IMG/VR virus record: IMGVR_UViG_3300042556_001858
Span: 59,596 to 123,595 of that record
Source of the DNA: a virus
Direction: 5' to 3' (one strand)
DNA: 64,000 bases
Each line of letters begins with the position of its first letter. Position 1 is the stretch's first letter. The notes beneath the pieces were generated by a model. The model made no database searches. It was not told the origin of the DNA and saw only the letters and a program-made list of their open reading frames with translations. Position numbers and translations under genes: made by a program. Shown here piece after piece: positions 31,863 through 41,100 of this stretch.

Positions 31863-32653
31863 TTAATTCGGAGAAGCTTCGCTTCTCCTATCTGGATGAA
31901 AAGAAGTCTGTTCCCACCATCGCTGTTGAAATGGGCACCAATGAAACCAAGATTAGGCGAGCCCTAAAGTTCTTGGGGGTTCCAATCCGCTCTTATGCGG
32001 AGGCTCAGAGTGTAGCCATTTCTCAGGGGATCGCTAAGCACCCCACCAAGGGGAAAAAGCTCTCCAAGGAAACCATCAATAACATTTCAGCCCAAAGATC
32101 AAAAGCTTGGCTTGACTTGCCGGAAGATGAGAAGCAGAAGTTCCGCGACCTTAAAAAGGAGCAATGGAACAATATGACCGAGTCAGCTAAAGAGAATCTC
32201 AGATCCGCAGCCTACGCAGCGATCCGAGAATCAGCCGAAATTGGGTCTAAAACTGAGAGGTACGTTTCCGCCGCTCTTGAAGAAGAGGGCTATGGCGTAA
32301 TCATTCATGCCAGAAATCTCATACAAAGTCAGGCTCTTGAGGTTGACATGTTCATACCTGACCTTAAAACTGCTGTTGAGATTGACGGCCCGTCGCATTT
32401 CGAGCCGGTTTGGGGACCTGATCGGCTGAGAAAGCAGCAGTCTGCTGACACCGCTAAGCAGGGTTTGTTGATGAATAATGGGTATGCCCTGATAAGAGTA
32501 AAACAATTGGATAGGTCGATGAGTGTTAAAAGAATGAAGGATGTTTATGAGTTAATCCTGTCTGAACTTAGGAAGATTGAAGTTGAATTTCCTCCACTCG
32601 GCAAAAGGATGATCGAGTTGGAAATTAAAGATGGTGTTACTAGGAAGATTTAG
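31847..32653 (+). CDS. EDxHD-type (Vsr-fold) homing endonuclease, putative
   Basis: A 268-residue protein. The N-terminal part (residues about 1-55) is a helix-turn-helix (LDEKKSVPTIAVEMGTNETK), then a NUMOD-like basic region (KHPTKGKKLSKETINNISAQ). The C-terminal domain has ALEVDMFIPDLKTAVEIDG, then PSHFEP, with the E-D-x-H pattern of the Vsr fold used by homing endonucleases of the I-Bth0305I type, and ends in YALIRVKQLD. It sits between the glycan island and recombination genes. Mobility is inference from the family and position. Confidence 0.7.
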   Translation: MQYAIVNSEKLRFSYLDEKKSVPTIAVEMGTNETKIRRALKFLGVPIRSYAEAQSVAISQGIAKHPTKGKKLSKETINNISAQRSKAWLDLPEDEKQKFRDLKKEQWNNMTESAKENLRSAAYAAIRESAEIGSKTERYVSAALEEEGYGVIIHARNLIQSQALEVDMFIPDLKTAVEIDGPSHFEPVWGPDRLRKQQSADTAKQGLLMNNGYALIRVKQLDRSMSVKRMKDVYELILSELRKIEVEFPPLGKRMIELEIKDGVTRKI

Positions 32654-32676
32654 GCTATAATAGATCGAGGAAACGA

Positions 32677-33339
32677 ATGAGCACTGAGGAAAAAACAATT
32701 CCGGATTATTTATCTCCAGAGTGGGACACCTATGCGATGTCTCAGTTTGCCCCAAATGAACTCCAAGAGGGGCATCCTAACGCTGCTGGACTTCGTAGGG
32801 TAGCAGAACTACTCCTAGGACCAATTCTCAAGAGTGGCCCAACTCAGGTATTTCCATCTGAGGGGAATGGCCCCACTAGAGCTACTGTCGTTTATTCTGT
32901 CACATTCTCGTGGAAAGCGGACGGTACTATCAGAGAATACTCTGAAGTGGCTGACGTTTGGCACGGGAACACCGATTCGCTCTTCTGCGGATATGCTGTA
33001 GCTACCGCCTCCACCCGAGCAGAGGGAAGAGCCCTCCGCAAGGCTTTAAAGCTTAAGAAGTGTTCCGCAGAAGAGCTGAGCAAAAATGATGTGGCCAAAA
33101 TTGTGGCCGAAGAAACTGTGGAGAAAGTCTCCAATGAACAAATTAGTTTCATTGACAGCAAGTGTAAGAAGCTTGATATCAATGTGGTCGCCTTTATTAA
33201 CTCTGGGGAGAAGCAATATCGCAGCATTTACGACGTGACGAGAGATACAGCAGCAAAGATGATCAAGAAGTTAACAGAGTTAACGAATGACAAGACCAAG
33301 ATTGATGAATCAATTAAGGTCTATACAGACTGGAGGTAG
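32677..33339 (+). CDS. Rad52-like single-strand annealing protein (putative)
   Basis: A 220-residue protein; GAGG 7 bases upstream supports ATG 32677. The core has VVYSVTFSWKADGTIREYSE and then YAVATASTRAEGRALRKALK, a pattern I associate with phage Rad52-type annealing proteins, in which a basic conserved helix (TRAxxRALR) follows a beta-sheet. The C-terminal third is Lys-rich and helical (VSNEQISFIDSKCKKL). It would anneal ssDNA during recombination together with UvsX and the ssDNA-binding-like protein encoded next. A profile search is needed. Confidence 0.5.
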   Translation: MSTEEKTIPDYLSPEWDTYAMSQFAPNELQEGHPNAAGLRRVAELLLGPILKSGPTQVFPSEGNGPTRATVVYSVTFSWKADGTIREYSEVADVWHGNTDSLFCGYAVATASTRAEGRALRKALKLKKCSAEELSKNDVAKIVAEETVEKVSNEQISFIDSKCKKLDINVVAFINSGEKQYRSIYDVTRDTAAKMIKKLTELTNDKTKIDESIKVYTDWR

Positions 33340-33351
33340 CTGTCGCTACCT
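33334..33351 (+). terminator. Short hairpin after the Rad52-like gene
   Basis: AGGTAGC (33334-33340), loop TGTC, GCTACCT (33345-33351), followed by TTCAA. The left arm contains the stop codon TAG. It may be a weak terminator or attenuator that lowers, or an RNA-processing site that separates, expression of the next gene. A similar TGTC-loop hairpin occurs at 56315-56330 in the late operon. Confidence 0.5.
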
Positions 33352-33379
33352 TTCAATAACGACTTTATAAGGCGAAATC

Positions 33380-33982
33380 ATGAGCAGAACAGACGTGCCA
33401 ACATCAAACAGAATCAAATCCCCACTCAAGTACTACATTGAGTTCGGCGGTGCCGAAGGTATCTGGGCCTATTGGGATGGTGAAAAGAATGTGAGGGTTG
33501 ACGCCCTCGAATTTGTAGTTATGGATGTCCGATCTTCTATCGGTGGCTGGAGCGATGCGAATAACTGTCGTATCAATTCTAACATCGTTAAGGCTACAGG
33601 GAAGAATCCACTGACTGTCAGGGCTGGCAAGGTGGTCCTCGCTGAAGGGCTCTACGCTGACATTAAGAATGACGTAGTGGCGGCAGGAGGTAAGTTCGTT
33701 ACCAATATTTTTGCTATGGCCAAGATTGATGGTGATTGGACCCCAGTAGACATTCAGCTTTCAGGGGCGTGCCTGCGAGACTGGTCAGCCTTCGTTGAGG
33801 CTAGCGGAAGCATCTTCAAGGTATACGAGATGGTCGTTTCTGCGACTCGTGGCGAAGCCCAGAAGAAGGGGGCAGTCAAGTACTTCACTCCTACTTTTAC
33901 TGCTGGGGCCTTGGGTACTGAAGTGGCCGCAGCAGCAGATGAATTCTGTAGAGATAAGCTGATTCCGTACTTGAATCAGTAA
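33380..33982 (+). CDS. ssDNA-binding-like protein
   Basis: A 200-residue protein. Layout: LKYYIEFGGAEGIWAYWDGE, VDALEFVVMDVRSSIGGW (OB-like strands), VRAGKVVLAEGLYADIKND, and KFVTNIFAMAKIDGDWTPV, LSGACLRDW, KKGAVKYFTPTF. The order and conserved aromatic residues match a widespread phage family that I believe acts as ssDNA-binding protein. Last gene of the left arm, next to the Rad52-like gene, and followed by the strong terminator. The call is from memory of the family's shape; confidence moderate. Confidence 0.5.
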   Translation: MSRTDVPTSNRIKSPLKYYIEFGGAEGIWAYWDGEKNVRVDALEFVVMDVRSSIGGWSDANNCRINSNIVKATGKNPLTVRAGKVVLAEGLYADIKNDVVAAGGKFVTNIFAMAKIDGDWTPVDIQLSGACLRDWSAFVEASGSIFKVYEMVVSATRGEAQKKGAVKYFTPTFTAGALGTEVAAAADEFCRDKLIPYLNQ

Positions 33983-34007
33983 GAAGCATCTGCTGAATCG
34001 AAATAGA

Positions 34008-34037
34008 AGAGGTTGGGTTTTCCCAGCCTCTTTTTTT
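34008..34037. terminator. Strong intrinsic terminator between convergent arms
   Basis: AGAGGTTGGG (34008-34017), loop TTTT, CCCAGCCTCT (34022-34031) form a ten-pair stem with one G-U pair, followed by a T tract to 34037. It lies between the + strand arm ending at 33982 and the - strand arm ending at 34036, and A-rich DNA on the left side (TCGAAATAGA) makes it partly usable in both directions. Confidence 0.85.
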
Positions 34038-34572
34038 ATCCACATCCACATCCGCCAGATTTGCCTACCACTACTTCCTTTGGCATAGTCTGTTTTTTAG
34101 GAATGACCGAATCTCTTTTACTGGTGGTCTTTTCGACTTTCCATGCTTCGATAGCTTTTGAGATATCTGATCTCAGCCTAAGCCTAATTACTGGGTCTCC
34201 AATCGCTGGGAACATAGTGGCCCAAGGCATATTCTCCTTAACCCACATTTTAGCTCTTGGGAACATGTCTTCGACTATATGGTCAATCCTAGAAGAGCAG
34301 CTATCTCCCCAAATATTCATTTGCCTAGCTAATTTAAAACAGTCCTGACATGGTGGCATGCCTTGAGCCGAGTAGATATTTAGAAGCTCAGATCCCGGAC
34401 CGTAGCCTATATTGTCGTAGTCTAAAATTACCTCTGGTGGAAGCTCATTAAATAATGGAGACAGACCAAAATTAATCCGGTATTTGTCTATTTTCCATTT
34501 GGGTAGATCCGCAGCCCCCGTGCAAATGTTATACAAATGTTGACTATGTCTAAACTTTTCGCACTCTTGCAT
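34036..34572 (-). CDS. GPGSEL/Cys-cluster domain protein, end of virion operon
   Basis: A 178-residue protein. The middle has GYGPGSELLNIYSAQGM, PPCQDCFKLARQMNIWGDSC and HIVEDMF: a domain I recall from phage and planctomycete proteins of the form GPG(T/S)EL...C.C...A..MN..G...C...I. The Cys residues could bind metal. It ends GGCGCG. It is the last gene of the minus-strand operon and follows the Cys-rich 835-residue protein, so it may belong to the tail tip. Function unknown. Confidence 0.55.
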   Translation of the reverse strand: MQECEKFRHSQHLYNICTGAADLPKWKIDKYRINFGLSPLFNELPPEVILDYDNIGYGPGSELLNIYSAQGMPPCQDCFKLARQMNIWGDSCSSRIDHIVEDMFPRAKMWVKENMPWATMFPAIGDPVIRLRLRSDISKAIEAWKVEKTTSKRDSVIPKKQTMPKEVVVGKSGGCGCG

Positions 34573-34573
34573 C

Positions 34574-37081
34574 TTAAAGCTCCACTATCGTCATTTCCAT
34601 TCTGCCAGCCCCATCTCCGCAATCTGCAGATCTACCACATCCTCTCAGCCAAAATGGGCACATGCCACCCCCGTCTGGATTTATCAAACCGTGGAAATAG
34701 TATGGATTACAGGATTCAGTATAGGACTCAAAAGAACTTTTAGACTCTGGCGGATCTAAATTGAAGTGACTAGATATCATTGTGCCAAATTGCATTAATG
34801 TATATGCTCCTCCATTCATAGCCACAATCACCTTTATTATGTCGTCACCGCAAGTTGTGTATCCCTCATAATAGCACTCATGAGAAAACTCAATTGGGTC
34901 TGTGCTTGACAGATTATAGATATCTACATATTTTAGGTCAATGCTCAGGCCGAATACTCCAGTCGGAGAAAAGGGACCGCTGATATCATCCGCTGGAGAT
35001 ACACTATAGGCCGAAAAGGATACGTTTATTCCCTCTGGATGGCTTCCACATTCTATATAGCACGGAGAGGCCACCTCGCAACGAGATCTCGATGAGCAAT
35101 CTGCAAACATCGGATATGTTTGTGCTCTCATCGTTCCAACAGTAAGTCCACTCTCAACTACTGTATCGGTAAAAGAGTATGACATGTCTAATGAGCTACA
35201 TACAGCAGGATATGAGGAATTAAATGAGTAAGCGTATCCAGTTTCAAAAAATCCTCCACCTAAGCTTATTCCGCACAGACCATTGTAGGTTTCGTGCCCG
35301 ACAAAGCCGATCTCTGGATTCTGAGTTAGACAAAGCCTAATTTCGCTATCTCCACTTCCTGTTATCCAACAAGAGTCCCCATCCCACTCTAGGGTATTCC
35401 TGTTGATATTTGTAGCAAGTGTGCTTCTTACTGTTTCTACTGTAAGTAGGCATAGTCTCTTAGGAACACATCGGCATTTATCACTGCAAAAATATTTCCA
35501 GCAGGAGCATCTTCCCGGCCTTATGTATCTATAGTCTATATATTCAGCCGCTTTAGTATAAGATCCGAATGCTTTGGTCTCGCATGTGCAAGATGATCCA
35601 TCCCCGTATGAGACAGTACTATTAGTTCTATTCCCGCCCAAGAATAGAGATCTGCTGGTGTTATTGCCCGGCTCGTAGTAGTAATCTTCATTGTAATTAA
35701 TGAATGATGCATCGCCAGAATGGCTAAGATAATTTATGGTTGGAGAAGAGTAGAAAGCCCCACCTCTCCATACATGATCAAGTTCAAGTGGAGTGAACCC
35801 ACTATCCAGTACGTCCACTGGTATGAAAATGAACTTAGGATCTCCGCTATCCCTTACTAGGTCCATCTGGCCGCTATATCTGGCTATCTCATCAACATAT
35901 GTTTCATACAGATATAGGTATCTTTTATGTTCTCCTGCTGGAACCTGACCAACTCCAGTATCATTGAGTGGAGTATATGTCCATCTGGCCAAAGCTTGTC
36001 CTGTGTAAGCATACTCATATCCTGTATACGATGGGTGGAACTCCATCCTCTGGATTGGGTAGAAGCCAGTGTCGTATGCATATTCTCGATACCTAATGAG
36101 TTCTTCTGTAGCACTAAATGAGCTATAGTCCCTATTGAACTCAACACATAGGTATCTGGGGACTTCAGAGCAGTCAGTAACGAGTGGAATTATTCCAGTA
36201 GGGTATTGCCCATCCGGATGGTCTGGGAATCCAGAATCCCTAACTGGAGGAGATATTATTCCAGATGGGAGCCTTACCATTGTGCCACTATTTGGAGGAT
36301 CTACTGCCTCGAAAGCGTATATCCCGCCATAGTTGGGGAATGGACTCATATCAATTGGGTTTGGCTGTCCGCTAGCATTGTATAGATTTCCTTGGCCAGT
36401 TATAGGTGATGCAGACAGATTTCTTTTCTCAAAAGCAACTTTTGCCGAATCAAAGTTTTCAAGAGTAACAGTTCCCCCATATCCTCCAAAAGCGGATACT
36501 CCACTAAAAGAGAAATTTGGAGCGTTCAGGCATGTTGTATCTGTATGATTAATGAATTCAGTATCTGAATAGGAGCCATCAGCAAGCGACACTCCGGTAG
36601 CTACATGCATTGTCCATCTACATCCAGAAGAATCAATGCTGATTGCCCCGGTACTGTCAACTGCAAATGGAGACAAATAGATTGCCACTGGATGATTTAT
36701 TATTGTCCCCATGTATCTAACAGATTTAAGGGCATATGTATCCAGATAGTATGGTTCAAAGAATAATTCTTGCTTTTGCTCGTATATGTCGCAAGCATCT
36801 CCAGAGTTGTCAGGAGTCCACTTAACAACTAAAACCTTTGGATTGCAAGAGCAGCAATGCTCTACGTCTGGATTTCTATCCCCGTCTACCCACCCAGCGG
36901 CAACAGAAAAGTCTACCTTCATATATAGGCATGGATCGCAACAGCAATCGTAGTCCATCAGGGCCTTTTTGCCCGTATCGACTACTGAAGCATTAAATTC
37001 GGTGAAAGATCTAACCCCGTTATGATGAGCATAACAAGCGAAACCATTTTTCAGCTTGTCTGGTCCTTGACTCCTAGGCAT
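34574..37081 (-). CDS. Large Cys-rich tail-end protein
   Basis: An 835-residue protein with about forty cysteines in clusters (DYDCCCDPCLY, EHCCSCNPK, SCTCETKAFG, GRCSCWKYFCSDKCRC, CEVASPCYIECG). Between them it is rich in Gly, Ser, Tyr and Asp, typical of beta-structured phage tip or fibre proteins. The Cys clusters may bind metal or form disulphides after assembly. Located after the tail-tip genes, it is probably a receptor-binding or tip protein. No enzymatic motif seen. It overlaps the upstream gene by 8 bases. Confidence 0.6.
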   Translation of the reverse strand: MPRSQGPDKLKNGFACYAHHNGVRSFTEFNASVVDTGKKALMDYDCCCDPCLYMKVDFSVAAGWVDGDRNPDVEHCCSCNPKVLVVKWTPDNSGDACDIYEQKQELFFEPYYLDTYALKSVRYMGTIINHPVAIYLSPFAVDSTGAISIDSSGCRWTMHVATGVSLADGSYSDTEFINHTDTTCLNAPNFSFSGVSAFGGYGGTVTLENFDSAKVAFEKRNLSASPITGQGNLYNASGQPNPIDMSPFPNYGGIYAFEAVDPPNSGTMVRLPSGIISPPVRDSGFPDHPDGQYPTGIIPLVTDCSEVPRYLCVEFNRDYSSFSATEELIRYREYAYDTGFYPIQRMEFHPSYTGYEYAYTGQALARWTYTPLNDTGVGQVPAGEHKRYLYLYETYVDEIARYSGQMDLVRDSGDPKFIFIPVDVLDSGFTPLELDHVWRGGAFYSSPTINYLSHSGDASFINYNEDYYYEPGNNTSRSLFLGGNRTNSTVSYGDGSSCTCETKAFGSYTKAAEYIDYRYIRPGRCSCWKYFCSDKCRCVPKRLCLLTVETVRSTLATNINRNTLEWDGDSCWITGSGDSEIRLCLTQNPEIGFVGHETYNGLCGISLGGGFFETGYAYSFNSSYPAVCSSLDMSYSFTDTVVESGLTVGTMRAQTYPMFADCSSRSRCEVASPCYIECGSHPEGINVSFSAYSVSPADDISGPFSPTGVFGLSIDLKYVDIYNLSSTDPIEFSHECYYEGYTTCGDDIIKVIVAMNGGAYTLMQFGTMISSHFNLDPPESKSSFESYTESCNPYYFHGLINPDGGGMCPFWLRGCGRSADCGDGAGRMEMTIVEL

Positions 37082-38177
37082 TTATTTCCTCTCCGCAACA
37101 CATTCCTGTGACAACCCACCTAAACGGTGCCGATACGATAGATGCACTTATACATCCGGAGGCAGGATTTCCATCATAGATATTCTTGAAAGCCTGAGCT
37201 GTCCCCTTCATGCCAATAAGTACGGAGATGGGCAAATTAAAAAAGCACATTCCTTCATCAAATACTCTGATTCCAGTATCTCCAACAGCTACTGATGAAG
37301 TGGTTTGTCCTATGTCTGTTACCGTAGTTATGACGTAGTTACATCCAGCAGAGCTTGATCCTATGTCTTCAGATGGGCTATCGATCGTAAACCTCATCAA
37401 CTCTGTACTTCCGCCAGTAGCTATCCACACCTTTTTACCGTCATCCCATCTTACATCTAGAGGACCTGTTTTCCAAAGAGATGGATCGGAATATGCTTGA
37501 GGGTGCATGATCCCGCTTTCTCCAGTTGGGACTGGGTTTCCGCTAATGTCATAGCCGGGGCCACTCAATATCAGAGGGGCTCTGTGGGCTACTGATCGTA
37601 TGTCCAGTAACTCTGTCTTCTTGCGGTAGTAGAAGTCAGCATCAAAATAATTAGAGACTGAGTGAACGCCAGACTCTAGCGATTCAGCACTAGCGATTCT
37701 GTTCGCTGTCATAGCAGCCAAGATATTATGTCCACCTTCGGCCCATCCACTTGGGTTATATGTGCCAGTATCTACCAATCCAATATTATTAACCCCTGTC
37801 CCGTACATGTTAGATGGGTTAAATGGGTTCAATGAATTAACATTGATTACGCCAGCACCAGTCTCGGTTGGTGCCTCAAAATGTGGGAGAAGACCAGTAT
37901 AGTAAGGTGATGTGGAGTACCCGACGTACAACCCATCAAGGCTTATAGCTCCAACATTAATAAGATTGTCTGCATTACCAGCTGCTGATAGCAGTGTTGT
38001 ATACTGCCTAAAATATTCAGTATCAACTATGTTGTTACAATAGTACGAGAAACTATGCTTCTCCGACGCCGCATCTAGTAGATTACCAGTGGACCTTACA
38101 AACTGCTTTGCAGCAGAAATAATAAACTGAGGAGACGAAATCATGTCTCTCTTTTTACTGGTTTTATTTTTGCTCAT
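37074..38177 (-). CDS. Tail-tip associated protein, unknown
   Basis: A 367-residue protein following the 1261-residue protein with one-base overlap. A basic start (MSKNKTSKKRDMIS) is followed by Asn/Gly/Ser-rich sequence with short motifs such as HRAPLILSGPGYDISGN and VRWDDGKKVWIATGGS. The composition is that of a phage tail structural protein. Position at the distal end suggests tip or fibre-connector. Family not recognised. Confidence 0.55.
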   Translation of the reverse strand: MSKNKTSKKRDMISSPQFIISAAKQFVRSTGNLLDAASEKHSFSYYCNNIVDTEYFRQYTTLLSAAGNADNLINVGAISLDGLYVGYSTSPYYTGLLPHFEAPTETGAGVINVNSLNPFNPSNMYGTGVNNIGLVDTGTYNPSGWAEGGHNILAAMTANRIASAESLESGVHSVSNYFDADFYYRKKTELLDIRSVAHRAPLILSGPGYDISGNPVPTGESGIMHPQAYSDPSLWKTGPLDVRWDDGKKVWIATGGSTELMRFTIDSPSEDIGSSSAGCNYVITTVTDIGQTTSSVAVGDTGIRVFDEGMCFFNLPISVLIGMKGTAQAFKNIYDGNPASGCISASIVSAPFRWVVTGMCCGEEINA

Positions 38178-41100
38178 TATTTAGATCTTAGCTTATCAGA
38201 AAGTTTTCTTAGTCTTCGCACAACATCCCTACTGTCCCTGCCGAATCTCTGACTCAAGCTTCTAAAGTTGTATGTAGTCTGGACTTCAGAAGAATTAAAG
38301 GTAATATTGATATCGGTTATCCTAGGACCATTTGGTATAATCCCGCCTATTCTCTGTATTATAGGCAATCCCGGCAGGGTTAGCGTACCCTCTTCCTGAG
38401 CAAATAGTGAAAAGTTGTCTATACTATTGGCTATCGCCTGACCTGCTAGATTCATTCCAGCAAAGCCGCTCAGAGATGTCCCTTTTACTGTACTGACCAC
38501 TCTGGAGACCGACCCGTTTGGGTTAACTACCTGCCAATTAGTAGTTATGTCCCCATAGACTGGCATCATAAAGTTTTCTGGGACTAGATCCTCGTCTCGT
38601 TCATACTCAATTTTGCCACAGAATATAGTATTTTCGAAGTTAGTCATCCATGGACCATACACGTACCTATTTGATTTCTGCGGAATGCCCACAGCTTTTG
38701 GCGAGACAGCGGCTCTCGATGCAGAACTCTTCCCAAATTCTTCTCCGAATTCAGCAAAATCAGCCAGTTGGTCTGGCAAGCTATCTATAGCGTTTAGTCT
38801 TATCGAGTTGGACATTTCATCAATATATTTAGCCGATAGTGGATTTACTCCATCACTTTGGAACGTGGAGGGGTAGTATACTGGGGAAGTTGTGAATTTT
38901 ATGAATGGGAGTCCACTTCCTGCAGTGACAACCGGCTGATTTTTGATACCATACAATATGTCCTTCAGAGCGGTTCCGGAGTAGGTAAACGCAAAATGAG
39001 AGTCATACAACCCAGTCACAGATGGGGTAGGAACAAGGTTGATATTGTCTATAGTATTATCATTTTGTCTTTTGTAGTTGTTTAATACCTGAGTACGTAA
39101 GCCCTTAGTGCTCAGAGTATTGAAATAACCACTAGGCCCTATATCGTTCACACCAAATGGTGGAGTATATACCTCGATGTAATCATAAGGCAGACCTAAT
39201 GATGCAGAGATACCAATCTCGCTATGATGCTCTTTCATGGTATCAACGACATCTGAACTAGGGAAGAACACTTTAGACGCTGCATCAGTAATTGAATTGC
39301 TGGGGAGACCCTGAACTCCAACAGCCTCAGCTATTTGCTTGAAGCTAAACGTATACTCGTACATATAAAAATTGGTTGTGCTTGTGCTCATGCTCTCTGG
39401 TGGAGTACCAGTACCAGCAGGAGGATCAACGCTATCTATTACTGGACAATGTCCTCGATTATAGTAATCGAAGTACTTAGGAGTTAGATATATGTAATCT
39501 TCTCCGAGCGAAATAGGGGCGTGTGCGATACTAATGACTGGGCAATTTCCAGTACCGGATGGGTCGATATCAAAAACAGTACTGTCATTATGCTCAGAAA
39601 AGTCATATTTGTACTTGACTCCGGAGGCAAAACCAGATAGTTGCCCAGAGAGAAGACCGTAGCAGAGGTCGTCATCTCCACCGGCTACGAAAGAGTGCTC
39701 AAAATTTGCAAAAGACTTAAGTCTTCCATCCTGCATAAAGCTTGAATCTTTTGGTGCCTCCATTTGATTGTAAGCATATGGCTCGACATAGGCAGAGTCT
39801 GTAATGTCCCATGACTTAACAACATTGCCGACTAGGCTAGTATCACTCTCTGTAGTCTTTGTTCTAAACAGTGGGATTGGGGCAACCCAACTCTTGCCGT
39901 AATGGGTGTCGCCAATGTCTTTAACTTTTTCCCATATTTGCTTTATAATCTCGTAGTCGTCCGGAAGATCAAACTCTTCTGCTTGGGTAGAAGCACCAGC
40001 GAATCCCCTAAGAGACATGTATTTTCTAGTAGTGGCGACATTGGATGTGGTGATTTTGTCTCTTAGAACGTCCAACCCTCCACCTTCAAGTACATCAATC
40101 TTGTGTTTCTTCGTAGCCCTTAGATATGACTCCCAAGCCTCATAGGAGACCATCGCAGCCCTTATCTCAAGCATGCTTGCAAAGTATACACCGTCATAAC
40201 ACACCCCGACAATGGTCTCCTGAGAGAAGATAGACTGCATGTCTATAGCAACCCAGTCCCACGTATCATTAGGTGGCAGGGTTTGGGTGATGACTGGTAT
40301 GCTTTTAGTAGAAGTGGCTGTTGCTGAGCAGTAGTCCCCAGTTTGAGACACAAGAGCTATTTCTCCCCAGTATTGGTAGATATAATCTCTAGGAACAACA
40401 TTCATTCTAGTCTGGAAACCACCAACTACCATTTTGGCCGCTGTTACATCGCTAGCTTTCAAGCTCAAGGAAAGGTTGATTGGCCTGCTAATGCCAGAGT
40501 CAAAAACCCCACTTGCGAATGCTTCAGGCGGCTGAGGAACAGCTAAGATAACTCCAGTTTCTGGCCCAACTACCGGAAAGCGTCCCCCATATGGTCTAGA
40601 TCCATCAGTACCATTCTGTGCATAGTCAAAATCTATAGGATTAATGAATCTGCTACCATCGTCGAGTAATACCGTACCAGTATCTCTCGGCATATTAAGG
40701 TATGGAGGAAGCCCCGGATTTATGCTTCCGGCTCCACTAGATGGAACAAGTATCCCATAATCGCCAGCGTCTGGTCTTTCAAGATTCAATAGATCATAAG
40801 TGAACTCACTGAATGGCCTATTGCAATTTACGTATGTATTCCTTTGTATCAGGACTATCGATATGATTCCGCCAAAGATGGAATTCGGATATGTCTGAAT
40901 TAGTTCTGCCGCAAAACTTCCATCCCCATATGACTCATCATTCAGTTCGATGATAAAATCTGCATTAATAGCATCACATATGTTTGCTATAAAGTCGGCT
41001 AGTGATATGGAATCGCCAGAGATCAAGAAGTCCTCTGGTAGATAGTATAAAGCCGAAGAAATGAATCCAATTATGTCTATACCGTAATAGTATGGATACG

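Noticed and set aside
32656-32661. TATAAT just upstream of the Rad52-like gene
   Set aside because: No acceptable -35 or extended -10 was found at 16-18 bases; it may be chance.
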